The notes beneath the pieces were generated by a model, which was not told where the DNA came from, did no database searches, and saw only the letters and a list, made by a program, of their open reading frames with translations. A DNA stretch of 64,000 bases. Source: Acanthosoma haemorrhoidale (Eukaryota; Arthropoda; Insecta; Hemiptera; Acanthosomatidae). The translations under genes were made by a program, and so were the position numbers. Positions 26,006 through 37,083 of the stretch are shown piece by piece. Every line of letters begins with the position of its first letter. Within the stretch, counting starts at the first letter, position 1. The stretch is taken from NCBI GenBank assembly GCA_930367205.1, contig OV884011.1, forward strand, positions 44,963,754-45,027,753, given 5' to 3'.

Positions 26006-27165
26006 CAGCTTTATTATAATAAAATTACAATCATTATTATGCAATATGTAATTTTGATAAATGATCTCATTCATATCATATTTACACTTTTTCATTTACT
26101 CGCTCATTCACAGTATATACAAACAGACCAGAGACCTCACAAATCCTCTGTCGCATGCGAGAGAGGAAGCGGAGTTTTGGGAAGTTCCCCACGCTCCTCC
26201 ATAAGCCGCGTCACCGGATACGAGCCAGCGGAGGCTGACCAAGAGCACGAGAGCCACATACGCCCAGAACATGATTGGAGAAACTGGCCATTGCCAGGAC
26301 TCCCATTGTTACGCATTTATAGCAGGTCACGGGGACAGGAGGATTATAGGGATGAGTTGTGCAGTGCAATGACTGTGCTAGGGGATTAGGGTGGTTGGAT
26401 AGGTTACTATAAAATTTCATGAACTTAGAAGGGATGAGTTCGAGAATGTAAGATCGTTATGAAGGGTTTTGTTGCTGACGTAATAAGGGGCATTTACTAT
26501 TGTTCTCAGGACTTTTGATTGAAAGGATTGGATGCGCTTGATGTTCGACTTTTTTGCAGCCCCCCATAGCTCTATTCCGTGTGTCCAGATTGGCTTAAGT
26601 ATAAATTTAATTAAATAAGTAGTTTATTTTCTATTGAGAGATGGGATGTCCTTCGAAGTAGTCTGTACAGTTGTCCAAAGCGTCTGTTTAGTTCTTGTCT
26701 TTTTAGCCTCGTGTGTGGGTTCCATGTCAGTCTTTTGTCGAGATGGAAGCCTAAATACCTTACTGTCTCTGACACAGGGAGAGGAATTGAATTTAAAAAG
26801 ACTGGCGGACAGGACTTGCGGCATGGGGTAAAGGTTATGTGGGAGCATTTTGCTTCATTGACCTTGATTCCCCATTGGTTGCACCAATACTCAATCTCAT
26901 CAAGGTGTTTTTGAAGGTGTTATGGGATGATTTATCGGGGTCTGAGTGGGATGGCAAGACTGCAGTGTCATCTGCAAATGTGGCCAAGAACGCATTGGGG
27001 GTAAAGGGGACATCAGCGGTGTATAGGTTATAGAGGATGGGACCCTAGGACACTGCCCTGTGGAACTTCTGCTTTTATGGGATAGTAATTAGAATATTCT
27101 AAGCCACAGGGGACTTGGAAGAAGCAAACCTGCGTGCCAGACCCTGTAAAAAGCTTGAGCTATTA
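26006..27165 (-). pseudogene. Jockey-type non-LTR retrotransposon, 5'-truncated 3' half (RT relic plus 3' UTR)
   Basis: Read on the minus strand. RT motif A survives as QAFYRVWHAGLL near 27160-27125, where the usual catalytic Asp is Tyr (codon 27146-27148). A VPQGSVLGP-like stretch and FADDTAV (FADD at 26967-26978) follow. The thumb region reads PIWTHGIELWGAAKKSNIK near 26600-26550, and the C-terminus has HPNPLA near 26390, a hallmark of jockey-clade ORF2 ends. Several frameshifts and stops break it. A 3' UTR follows down to AATAAA near 26016. The upstream RT and endonuclease parts are missing, consistent with 5' truncation or with the junction to the next feature at about 27165. Plus-strand ORFs over 26039-27033 are shadows. 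Confidence 0.85.
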
Positions 27166-27204
27166 GGTTAGAATTAATGAAGAATTTAATAATAATAAAG
27201 ACTA

Positions 27205-27723
27205 TGGACAATACTCCTGGTTTCATGTATTTAAAGGAGACGTCTCCTAAAATTAGTGAAAAAACAAGAATTAATGAAGAATTTTAAGAAGAAGGAGACA
27301 AAGTTAAAGGTGGGTCCACAAATACGATTACTAATACGTGATGAAAAGTTTGAGGAAATATTGACTCCACTGGAGAAAGCAGGTTGGCAAGCATTCGAAA
27401 TTGTTACTGAGTTTTTAGGAGGGAAATTGAAAGGCGAAAAATTACCGTGATATTGCCAACAATCTTATAACATCATATAAAAACTAGGTAGTAATATGTC
27501 CTCAACAGTACACTTTCTGCATTGCCACCTTGATATCTTCCCAGAAAATCTTGGCACAGTGATCGATGAGCACGGGGAACACTTTCATCTGGAGATTTTA
27601 GATATGGGAAAGAGGTATCAGAGAAAATGGAATCCAAATATGCTGGGCGATTATTGTTGGACGATCAAGAAGGATGCTCCACCGGCTAAATATAACAGAC
27701 AACTGTCATTACTCACTTTCTAG
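27205..27723 (+). pseudogene. Frameshifted copy of arthropod repeat-associated 'FPENLG' protein
   Basis: Three reading frames must be joined to follow it. 27207-27280 reads NTPGFMYLKETSPKIS. 27256-27450 contains GPQIRLLIRDEKFEEIL and LEKAGWQAF...FLGG. A short stretch near 27445-27480 reads NYRDIANNLITSYK in another frame. Then 27496-27723 gives HFLHCHLDIFPENLG, DEHGEHFH, RYQRKW and MLGDYCW to a stop. I remember closely similar multi-copy 'uncharacterized' proteins from many arthropod genomes, but the biochemical function is not known to me. With at least two frameshifts this copy is dead. It abuts the truncated jockey relic on its left. Confidence 0.75.
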
Positions 27724-28500
27724 ATGAGTAAAATGTTGGAGTATTGTGTAGTCCAGAATGCAGAAAGTATTAAAATGTTTGAAATTCTAAATGCCTCTTG
27801 GGAACCTTGGGTAGTGGGGAAATACCGATGCCACGCACTCAGCATATTACACGTATCACATTAAATAATCATATTCTATATTTAGAATTTTAATTCAGAT
27901 AAATAATTAATTGAGCTCGCGCAAACATTTCAAATATTTTTTGTAGACATTTTCTTATATCGTATTTTTTTTTTTTTTTTTATGTTTTAAATAACTGGGC
28001 GATTGAGTCTGTTTTTTTCTTTGAAAATAAATACATATTTATCAGTAGGGCTGTCATATCTAAAGTTCTACCTGCTGATCTCACAAATTTATTCAGATGT
28101 CAATCTACACTAGGTGGCGTGGAAGAGTTTTAAAATTAAATCATATCAATCAATCAATCTAAGTTATACCTGAAGTGTCGAAGTGACTTGCGGTCGCCTG
28201 ATTACTAGGAATCGATTTAAATTTCAGGGTGGAATAATTCTGTTAGTAGAAATACACATAAAAAAATAGAATAGAAAAAAAAAATACATTTTGGGACAAA
28301 GTCCCCTATGAATAACAAATTCACTTTTTTGCATTTAGTAAATAAAGTCACAGATGGATCCTCCTATAAAAGACCAACAACAACAATATACAGAAACCTA
28401 TACAGCATGTCATTAAATGAAAATCATTAAATTACTCCAAAAGGAAACAAGTGCCATACCAGCTGCCCTATCCGATCTAGGTCTCAGCTAAAGAATTGAA
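27724..28500. other. No recognisable gene
   Basis: AT-rich spacer with a T run at about 27967-27980 and a G run starting at 28501. Confidence 0.6.
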
Positions 28501-28559
28501 GGGGGGGGGGGAGGATAAATAGATTAGAAAAGTCGTCAGTGGTTGATAGGAACAATGAT

Positions 28560-29155
28560 GATTATATTTAGAGATAATTTATGTAACAACTAAAAAGAAG
28601 AGAAGAAATGCTCAATTCCTAGACTGCACCCGAGGACAGTGAGGGATGCAGATAGGGTAAATTAAGGATAGTAACTACTTCTGAACGGTTGGAAGAAATT
28701 ATCGGAGCCAATAAATACAGCTTTGGAGAAGGTTAATAATTTTAAATTGGAAAGAGGGACTGGGTGGTCGGTCTATGGCATCAAATGCTTTAGAGAAATC
28801 TAGGAGAATTAGGACTGTTAATTTTTGATGATATTAGCTAGCGCAGATTGTGTAAGTAACTGGGGTGGAAACTAGATTAGAAGTTTGGACTGTTCAAGGA
28901 AATCGGAGATTCGGGATTGAAGTAGTCTTTCAAGAGGTTTGGAGAGGTTAGAAATAATGGAGATTGGGTGATAGTCGTTTGGTGATCTAGGGTTAATTTT
29001 TTTTTTTAAGAGTTGGACTAAAGCTTTTTTCCAATAAATTGGAAGAGTGTTTGAGGGAAAACTTGTATATATGGAGAAGAACAGGTATAGATTTTCTAAC
29101 TTGACGGGAAATCCGTCAAGACAAGTAACGCTAGTGCGTGCTCTCATTACAATAG
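28560..29155 (-). pseudogene. Non-LTR retrotransposon reverse transcriptase relic
   Basis: On the minus strand the 91-codon open segment (29147-28872) holds LDGFPVKL, YWKKALVQLLKK, then NDYHPISIISNLSKPLERLL, the RT motif normally read as YRPISLLP..SKVLE. Further on, in shifted frames, 28803-28780 encodes LDFSKAFD (RT motif A with both catalytic-region Asp residues) followed by AID, and near 28650-28590 a damaged SGVPQGS..LLF..YIN motif with stops. The order is correct for an RT and the 5' endonuclease is absent. Its sequence differs clearly from the 26-kb copy, so it is a separate family (jockey/CR1-like by motif style). Confidence 0.85.
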
Positions 29156-29850
29156 TAATGTCTGTGGGAGAGACATATTTTAACTAAAAATCATTACTAT
29201 TAAATGAGGGGTACTTACTTTTTCCCCCGGGGTAAGCGCTCCTCATTAAGAAGACTTTGCATGGATCGATAGGCATAGAAAGATACGGACGAAAGAATAG
29301 ACACAACAGGAACAGGGACTTGCAAAAGTTCCTTGAAGCATCCCAATCACTTTTTCCCAGCTCCTCTCATTACATTACCTCTCGATCCAAGGGTCTTCAC
29401 GAGGTTTCTCTTCTGCACTTACAGACCTTATGGGTTCAATGGCAGGTTCTCTCTTGCGACTCCCATTTGAGGATTCTTCAAAGTTGTCTCAGCAATCTTG
29501 GGAAGGTGCGTAACCGCAGTTCTTGGTTGCATATAGTTTTAAACTACGATACTCTCATATCTTGACAATGTAACCTAGACAAGTGTTTACCACGATCTGG
29601 AGTTTTCTTGAGCCGTGTATATTTAATTGTTTCACATTCATTTAGAAAGACAGAGTTAATATTTCTGTTGGCAAATCTGACCTTGGTGGAGCTGAGAAAA
29701 TTCTGCTGGAATCTCCCCTTTGTCAACATACTTCCCAAATACCAATATGTGTCCATCCCCTATCGTCCAGATAGAGGTTCAGTTGGTTTCTGCTGTTTAC
29801 TAGCATTTCTTCCGACTTCCTTGCACCACTGGTTAAGAAAAAATTGAATA
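29156..29850 (-). other. Coding-like minus-strand remnants, family unknown
   Basis: Less AT-rich than its flanks. The minus strand holds an open stretch of 70 codons (29756-29544) with the text YLGSMLTKGRFQQ, faintly like the YLG motif after the RT palm, and the plus strand is also open at 29257-29565. I could not assign either with confidence. It sits just upstream, in minus-strand terms, of the RT relic at 28560-29155, but the YLG-like motif would then lie on the wrong side, so it would have to be from another element. Confidence 0.25.
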
Positions 29851-31289
29851 CACAAACAGAATCTCAATGCTATCCTGAAAATTATTGTTTGAAAGCCAAT
29901 AATAGAAGTTTATGGATTTTAATAGCTTTTTTATGTCTATGTTTTCTTATAGCTATTTTGTCTTCTTTGTTATTATATTTTGTGTTCTTATAGCGATGCA
30001 GTTTATTTGTCGAAATAACGATTGTTAGTTACCTTTTATCATCACAGAGATTAGCGAGGTTAGTGATCGTTGGATCAACATATTCTTAATCAGGCTGTTT
30101 TCAATTTGGATATTCTAGATTTCTAAATTATTATGAATTGATGATGCTCCCTATAATTTTTATTACATTATGAATATCATTTTCTGAGTTAATTCACGAC
30201 GAATCTCATATAACCGGAATTTTTGAAAGATGATTTGAAGATGAATAATCAGGCAACACTGGCGGCAAACTAGTCAACTAAGTTCAATTAAATAACAACT
30301 CAGCCTTCTTGATTGAGGTTGTAATCATATTTAAATATCAATCAGAGCTACAACTAGTACTAAACTACAACTAAAAATTCAATGCAATCATAACTTCATA
30401 CTTGATGGTCTCTACTGGACTGCGCTGCATCTAATACAGGGGTGTTGTAGTCAGTTAATCTCTTCGCAAGGATTAAAAAATGTGCAGTTTTTTTTTCAAG
30501 TTTAGTTCTTATTTATATACTCACTCTTACAGAGTATTTAAACCAAGAACAAATTAAAACATTTTGAGATTTAGTGCCTTTAAATGTTTAATTCACTGAA
30601 GTATTTTGACGATTCCTACCGTACAACAGTACGGGAAAGACGATCTCCCCGTATCTTATAAAACGAGAGCCTCTCTTTTTGGACTCTAAACTACAAAAGC
30701 TAACATTTGAAAGAATCTTTATTGCAATTGGTTAATAGAATAATAATGGAATGGGCTCGATCACATTTCATGCCGCCTTTTAAGATTTAATGAGATTTCC
30801 TAGTCTGGGGGGGGGGAGAAGAAATTTCAGGGTCAGAAGGTTATTGGTTTTGCTAGGGAAAGCACCAGTTTTCTAAAAGAAATCTACTAGATAGATAGTT
30901 GTAATGAGGGGGTGCCTACAAGAATTATCGGTCCGACAACTAGGCCAACTACCCTTTTTTGTCAGCCCACCCCAACTCATTCCATCCTCTTGGAATCTAC
31001 CTATCCTCCAAACGAAGTCAAGTACTGACCTCCATTCAATGGTGTTGAGTTCTTCTAATGGAATTCTATCACAGCTTCAGATATAAAACCTTACTTTGCT
31101 GATGCCTCGAACTCTCCCAAAAAGTTGTACGAGGTTTCCTACTATTTACATACTCATCTGCCGAGATTATTAGTTTGGTTTGTCTGCCTGTACGTTCTAC
31201 GATAGCGGTTGTAAATACGATTCAGTCAATATGAAAGGGTAGGATATATTCCACAACACTTTGGAATCAGCTGAATAACGAAGTGAGGG
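29851..31289. other. No recognisable gene
   Basis: AT-rich. A small hairpin CCGTAC/GTACGG lies at 30619-30634 and a G run near 30809. The 60-codon plus-strand ORF at 30904-31086 sits in a slightly GC-richer patch but matches nothing I recognise. Confidence 0.55.
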
Positions 31290-32069
31290 TTGATTAGGCT
31301 ATGACCTGGACAATCGCTTCATGTCGGGTCTTACTACTGTACTATCTGACTCCATATTTGATAGGTATGTGCCCCAACAATGCACTATGTTCAGGAGAAG
31401 AGGTATAAGGTAGGTATTGTAGGTAGTTTATGTGGCCTTTGAATGACCACGAATTCACACTCAGTATCTGAGGGTAGGCGAAAACCGTCCGGATCCCAAA
31501 GGCGAGTGTGAACCGGAGAGAGGTAGACCGGATTGCCGTGGGAGACACTACTAGATAAAATTTGTAGGGCCACGGCAACCGTTGTCCGCGAGGGAGAGGT
31601 CTCTTCCTAGGAAGTGCTAGTTTTAGCGAGAAAAAGGCAGAGAATCCATCCCACTAGGAGAGTGTGGAGTCTAACGAGGCCGGACTAAAACATAGCGAGG
31701 TTAGGAAGAGAGATCCAGAGGTTTTCATAAATGAGAAGGCCAAATCTTGAAACCTCAGTGCAGCTGCAAGTACCAGTCAGAGAGCCGTAGTTAGAATGAT
31801 GTATCGGCCAAAACTAGGGGGTATATATAACCCCAGTAACTAATGATCTAGGGTTTTATTCTGACCAACCAAACCGCAGGGTTGCGTTAACAGTTGCTTG
31901 TCTAGACCGGGACCCACCCAGCCTCCTAGCCACTACCTGACTCTCCCTTCAAGGGCCTCTGACTAGCTGCGTCTTTTATTGTGTACAATATTTACACTGG
32001 TATTACTTATGGTTTGGTAATGTTATTTACATTTGTTTAAATTAATTTACAACATATTATAACCAATTT

Positions 32070-32123
<54 letters not shown>

Positions 32124-32166
32124 AGAGTATAGGGTGATTTATCTTATGTAGTTAGCGGTTGCTACA
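31290..32166 (-). mobile_element. LTR family A, copy A3 (near full length)
   Basis: Best preserved long copy. It shares ACCTGGACAATCG, TTTGATAGG, TGCACTATGTTCAGGAGAAG and the 3' blocks with A6, the middle blocks (GAGTGTGAACCGGAGAGAGG, CTAGTTTTAGCGAG) with A1, A2 and A4, and AATAGAGTATAGGGTGATTT with A4 and A6. It ends at 32166 in GCTACA, the complement of the TGTAGC start of A4. The element's own short TA tract has grown into an (AT)n microsatellite at about 32073-32119. The left limit is only approximate. ORFs at 31342-31578 are inside the repeat and probably non-coding. Confidence 0.85.
32073..32119. repeat. (AT)n microsatellite inside LTR copy A3
   Basis: The same place in copy A4 has only ATTGTATATATATTG and in A6 CAATATATATGCAA, so this tract expanded after the copy inserted. 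Confidence 0.9.
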
Positions 32167-33836
32167 AGTTTATTAGATGAGGAAAAGATTACTAGATTAT
32201 GCTGGAAAAAAATAAAGAAGAAAAAAGTTGGACTCATTTCGCTGACTTAAAATTTATCCAGAAGTCCAAGCTCAAAAACTATTATAGAATTAAATTTATT
32301 ATTTTTGCATGCTACATAAAACGCGGTAAAATTTACACAATTTAAATGGTTTTCAAAACAAATTAAGTTTTGAGAGCCAACAATAGAAATAGTACACCGC
32401 TCAAACCGGGTTTCATTGGTTTTATTTTTGTCAATATTTATAATTTCTTTTATTTGTTGAAAAGGCGTACAAGAAACCTTATTTATTTCTTAATATTGTT
32501 TATTCTTGATTTTTTAGGTAATTTTTTTTTAATAGATTTAAAAAATTAGAATTCAGTTTATAATAGTTGTAAGCAAATTTCGGTCGCTATAGCAAAAAGT
32601 ACTGAAAATAATTGAAATAAAAAGGCAATGCAACTGATGCTTGGCTCATTTAATTTTTTCTTTGAAAAAACAAAGCCACCATCAGACAGGTTTAGATTGT
32701 TGTTTTGCAATGACCATTTGAAGATATAAAGTGGACGTTCTACCTTAACCAAACCCAGCACGTGTTATTGTCTTGCAATTGCACCATACTATTTCAGGAT
32801 CGAGTGCGCTGTTTGTGGGCCACTGGCTGCCCCATCCCTCCTACTATTGCTCATGGAGATTTGATCACCTCGCAAACATGGATCACCACTTCAAATAATT
32901 GCTGCTCGAAGCACTCGCGTTGTTTTAATGTTTTTCTATATATATATTACTGGTGAGCTTTTCTTATGGCAAAAAAAGGATGTGTGACCAGGATATCTGA
33001 ATTTAGAGGTACGTGGTTTTCATTCTAGGGCAACGATATATGCATATATTTTCAACCTATAACTTTAATTAACTAATAACATAAAGTTGGAAAATAATTA
33101 GAATATCGTGGAAATTTATCTCGTGAGAAAACAAATTTAGGATTCTTTTTTCATAGAAACTGCACTTACTGTTAGTAGAATCCAGGACCATCCAGGATTT
33201 AAAAGTGAGAACTTTCTAAAGTTTGTCAATTTTAGGATAAGAAGTTCTAGTGTTTCAAGATAAGCACGAAAACAAAACATTCCAAATACCAATGAAATAT
33301 ATAGAAATAGATTCCTATGCTGTGCTCATATGAGTGGGAACAAATTTGTCAGTGCCTATGATTGTTGGAGGAATTGACAAAGGAATATTGCTAAGGGAAA
33401 ATGCACTCAAAAAAAAAAAAAGGACGCGGAGCTAGGAATGAATCGGTACTAGAAAGTTTTGAAAAGCTCAGAAAGAATTTATTAGAATGATAGGGACAGC
33501 CATATAGTTTATATGAGGTGAAAGAAGATAGTCCACACATTAATTCATTATATTCCTATCAGCCATTTATTTTAATCAAGTTTGAAGGCAGACATAACTG
33601 AACCACATTACCTCCATCCACCATATAGTACTCATTCAACAATAGCGCATTATTTTAATCCTTAAATGTAATTGGTCTGTTACAGTGAGGTGCGCCCTCT
33701 GAGGCCTGTAAGATGGCCATGGTCTATGTTATCCTTCAATATAGCTATTTTGCGACCTCTAGGTCACTGCGCTTCAACTCTTACCTCCATACCATAGTTA
33801 GGGTACCTTCCTTGGCCCATCCTCTGATTGAGTAAA
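32167..33836. other. No recognisable gene
   Basis: AT-rich with an A run at about 33410-33421. Short ORFs at 32558-32761 and 32762-32956 show no motif. From about 33680 the DNA is less AT-rich (GTGCGCCCTCTGAGGCC). Confidence 0.55.
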
Positions 33837-34548
33837 CTATATTAGCTGGTAGCCTTTTATAGCGTCTAGCAGTGGTTTAATATATCCAGTGACATTGAGG
33901 TTGCATATCATCTTTCTCCCTTGAGTTTCGTCTACAGGTCTGCTTAGAAATCGCAAAAGTTTACTTTCTTGGTAGTTCCCTAGACTCAACTCAGTATAGG
34001 ATTGTGTACAAAATGACATTTTCATTTGCTGGTAAGATCTTTTGTCGCAGAAACTTGTTGTTGGTGGTATAGAAACGTTTTCCTGTTGCTGATATACTTT
34101 GTTTACTTCCTTTTTCACTTTTCCCTAATTTCTAATCATTGAAAACCGGAAGAGTCTAATAGGGCTATTTATCTCATTTTTATAAAAAAATAAGTTCATA
34201 CCTCTCTTGCCAGTATCTTTTTCAATTGTGCCACTTAGGAGACATCACATTGTCTTCGTATGTGAGAGTTCTCATAAGAGTATATTCTCGACCTGTAGCA
34301 CTACTTTATAACGTCATCTATGATAATAACATCGATTCGAGGGCTTAGTCCCCTCTTACACCTCAGTTACTTTTTAAATCTTCCCATTCTGGATGGGTTG
34401 TCCTTATAAAGTTAATTCGTTTGACTCTAGATATTAGAAGATTTTTTTTCTCTAATAGGTAATAGATATTATCCCTTCCCGAAAATCCATAAACAGAAAA
34501 GTTGTTTTCCAGCCAAGTGCTTAGGTTCTCGTGTCCTGGCTCTGTCAC
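33837..34548 (-). other. Two coding-like minus-strand ORFs, function unknown
   Basis: The minus strand has a 61-codon ORF (34548-34363) with LSTWLENNFSVYGFSGRDN and a 93-codon ORF (34118-33837) with SIPPTTSFCDKRSYQQMK and LLRFLSRPVDETQGRK. Both have mixed, protein-like residue use, unlike the Lys/Ile/Phe-rich chance ORFs elsewhere, and lie in the same direction about 240 bases apart. They may be exons of one gene or pieces of a decayed transposon gene. I recognise no family and saw no clear splice pair joining them. Confidence 0.2.
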
Positions 34549-36351
34549 TAACTTTTTCTTTGTTTAAAAAATCATCAAACAAAGTATAATTACAGACCGT
34601 AACTAGCAATGATTAACATGGACAGTATATTTGCGGCTCCTTAAAAAAATCATAGTAACATTTAATGATTTATTTTACGCTCATAATTCAAGGACATGTT
34701 TAAACTACACCGAAACTATGCTCTCTGATCAAATACTAATTGAAGCCCTACCGTGCTTCTCGTCTTTCCCTATGCAAGTGAAGGGATATTTTCCTTATTA
34801 AGAGAGGAAAAGTTATCCAAGTGGGAAGGAAAGTAGGGAAAACGTGGACGAGCTTAATGACATCTCCTAATTATTTGAGTTGCGACCTGGTTTTCTTTTT
34901 ATATGTTTTCTGTTGCTAAAGTCAAACTCTAGACGGCATAGCTAACTCCTTATTTTTTCCTTTCAAAACTTTTACATTTACAGAAAATTGTTTTAGCTTA
35001 CTATATATTTATTTAACTTTTCACTGAAAGCTTGTCTTCACTGAAAGAACTGTACGATAATATTATTTTCATATTTAATTTTTGTTTGTAAGTCTTTTGG
35101 AAGTGTTTGTTTTTTAATTAAAAAAATATATATTGGCTCATTGTATTTGGGTGTTAACAGTGCAATATTAACCTTTTTCGAAGATGGAGAACAGATACTA
35201 AATATACAATGGTACAATAAAAACACCATTGAAGGTTATTGTTATACAAAAATATATAATTGACGCTCATTTTTCGAAAGTATTAAATATATTATTCCTT
35301 TTTTACTAACAAAATGATTTTATGTCAATGGAACTTTAAGCGTTCCAAGTAGGTCCAAACAGGTAGTACAGATGAAATAAGATTGTACTTTTTATTGACC
35401 AATGGTTAAACTATGGAAGGATTTATGTGGACCTGGATAATTTAATTTAATAATACAATCTTAATAAGATCTATTCAACACAATATACCCAAAATATGGA
35501 GTATAGTTCTTTTTTTTTATGCAACAGACAGGATAAGGTCTCGTCCGATTGTTTCAACCCAAAGGGTGTCGGACTTGGACAAAAAAAAAAAGGGGTCTTT
35601 GCGGCTCTGTAATTAATTCTTGGGTGGGCCCCGTTTTAACACCACGGAGAAGTAATTTGTTTCCCTATTATTAAAAATTTTTTTCTTAAGTGAGACGTCC
35701 ACATCGGCTTTTTTCTTGTCTTTATCCCAGCTTTGGGATAACTTGGGGTTATAAAACAGGAAAATAACGGTAGTAAGTTTTTCATTAAACGGTCACAACG
35801 AAAAAAAAAAAGTCTAATTTGACTAATGTAACAGGGAACCTAAGAATGGTAGAGGATTATTGCTGTACTTTAGCACCAACAAGGATGTGAGCCGCTAAAC
35901 ATAATATAGCCTGTCCTTACTAGCTTGAGTTCACAAGGTGTGTACTCCCAGTCTCTTATAATGGAAGGTTTCATAGAAAATGTTTTTATAACGATTTCTT
36001 AAATATGATTGAATGGATAAATAATATAAAAAATCAGGAGTGATTTTTCCACGGCGATCTTAATGACAGTTTTAATTTTAGTCCGCTAAATTGTATAGAA
36101 TGAAGAAGTTAAAATCCTATGTTTTTCATATGATGGGAAAATATTTATTTTTTATATACTGAGTTATTAATAACTGTTTATAACTGAGTATATAATTATA
36201 TAATAAGTAACTGATTAACAGTACTATATCATTACTTTTCATGCATCATGATCTATATAATCTTAGTATCATCGGAGCATCAAATGAGACTATTGTACAT
36301 AATGTCATGCCTCTAAACAAATATTGTTTTGGTTAATGTTGTGAATATGAT
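34549..36351. other. No recognisable gene
   Basis: AT-rich, with an A run at 35581-35592 beside a GC-richer patch (35530-35640), and inverted TATCCCAG/TTTGGGATA-type text near 35725-35740. No ORF of note. Confidence 0.55.
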
Positions 36352-37083
36352 TGTAGCGACCACCAACTACATAAGATAAATCACCCTATACTCTATTGTA
36401 TATATATTGTAAACAAATGTAAATAACATTACCAAAATATAAATCATTGTAAATATGGTAAACAATAAAACATGCTTAGGAGCCAATTAGTTATATGAGC
36501 TGGGACACCAGCTGTCAGGGCAGGTATAGACCCAACCGCCTGGAGACCTTCCCGGCTCTGTCATACAACAAAGGAACCGCACACTCAAACCTCATTGGGC
36601 ACTACAAAATCGGTCCTTATTGGCTACTGACAAGACCAGCCGGGTATTTAAGACCGGAGGTTTGGGGCCTATATATCATTCTCCCGGGAACTAACTGGCT
36701 CATGGCTGCTCTGCTAGAAACTCTGAAACTTGGCTGCTTGTTTATAAAAAACCTCTGCATCTCTTTCTCTCCTCACCTCGCAACGTTTTAGTCCGGCGTT
36801 GTCAGACCCCATACCTTCCTAGTAAGAATATCTGCCTTAGTCTTGCTAAAACTAGCACTTCCTTGGGAGAGATCTTTCTCTAGCGGACAACGGTTGTCGT
36901 GGCCCTGCAAACACCAAGCAGTGTTCCCCACGGCGATTCAGTCTGCCTCTCTCAGGTTCACACTCGCCTATGGGATCCAGTCGGATTTCGCCTACCCTCA
37001 GATACCGAGTGTGAACTCGTGGTCATTCCAAGACCACACAAACTAGGTAGGTAGACTACCTACCCTATACCTCTTCTCCTGAC
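36352..37083 (+). mobile_element. LTR family A, copy A4 (3' end truncated)
   Basis: Begins TGTAGCGACC at 36352, the complement of the right end of A3 and A6. It carries AAATCACCCTATACTCTATTG, AATAAA near 36464, a TATA-like CCTATATATC near 36670, and the shared blocks CTAAAACTAGCACTTCC, GGTTCACACTCGCC, GATACCGAGTGTGAACTCG and CCTATACCTCTTCTCCTGA. It stops at about 37083, roughly 130 bases before the end expected from A6. Its opposite orientation to A3 shows that the two are separate insertions, not the two LTRs of one element. The ORFs at 36495-36791 and 36843-37046 are inside it. Confidence 0.85.

Noticed and set aside
26039..27033. Plus-strand ORFs of 64-116 codons
   Set aside because: They are antisense to the jockey RT whose motifs read clearly on the minus strand.
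36495..37046. Two plus-strand proteins (98 and 67 codons)
   Set aside because: Both fall in LTR copy A4. They are open by chance in a GC-richer non-coding repeat.
31290..37083. A3 and A4 as the two LTRs of one 5-kb element
   Set aside because: They are in opposite orientation, and no gag-pol sequence lies between them.
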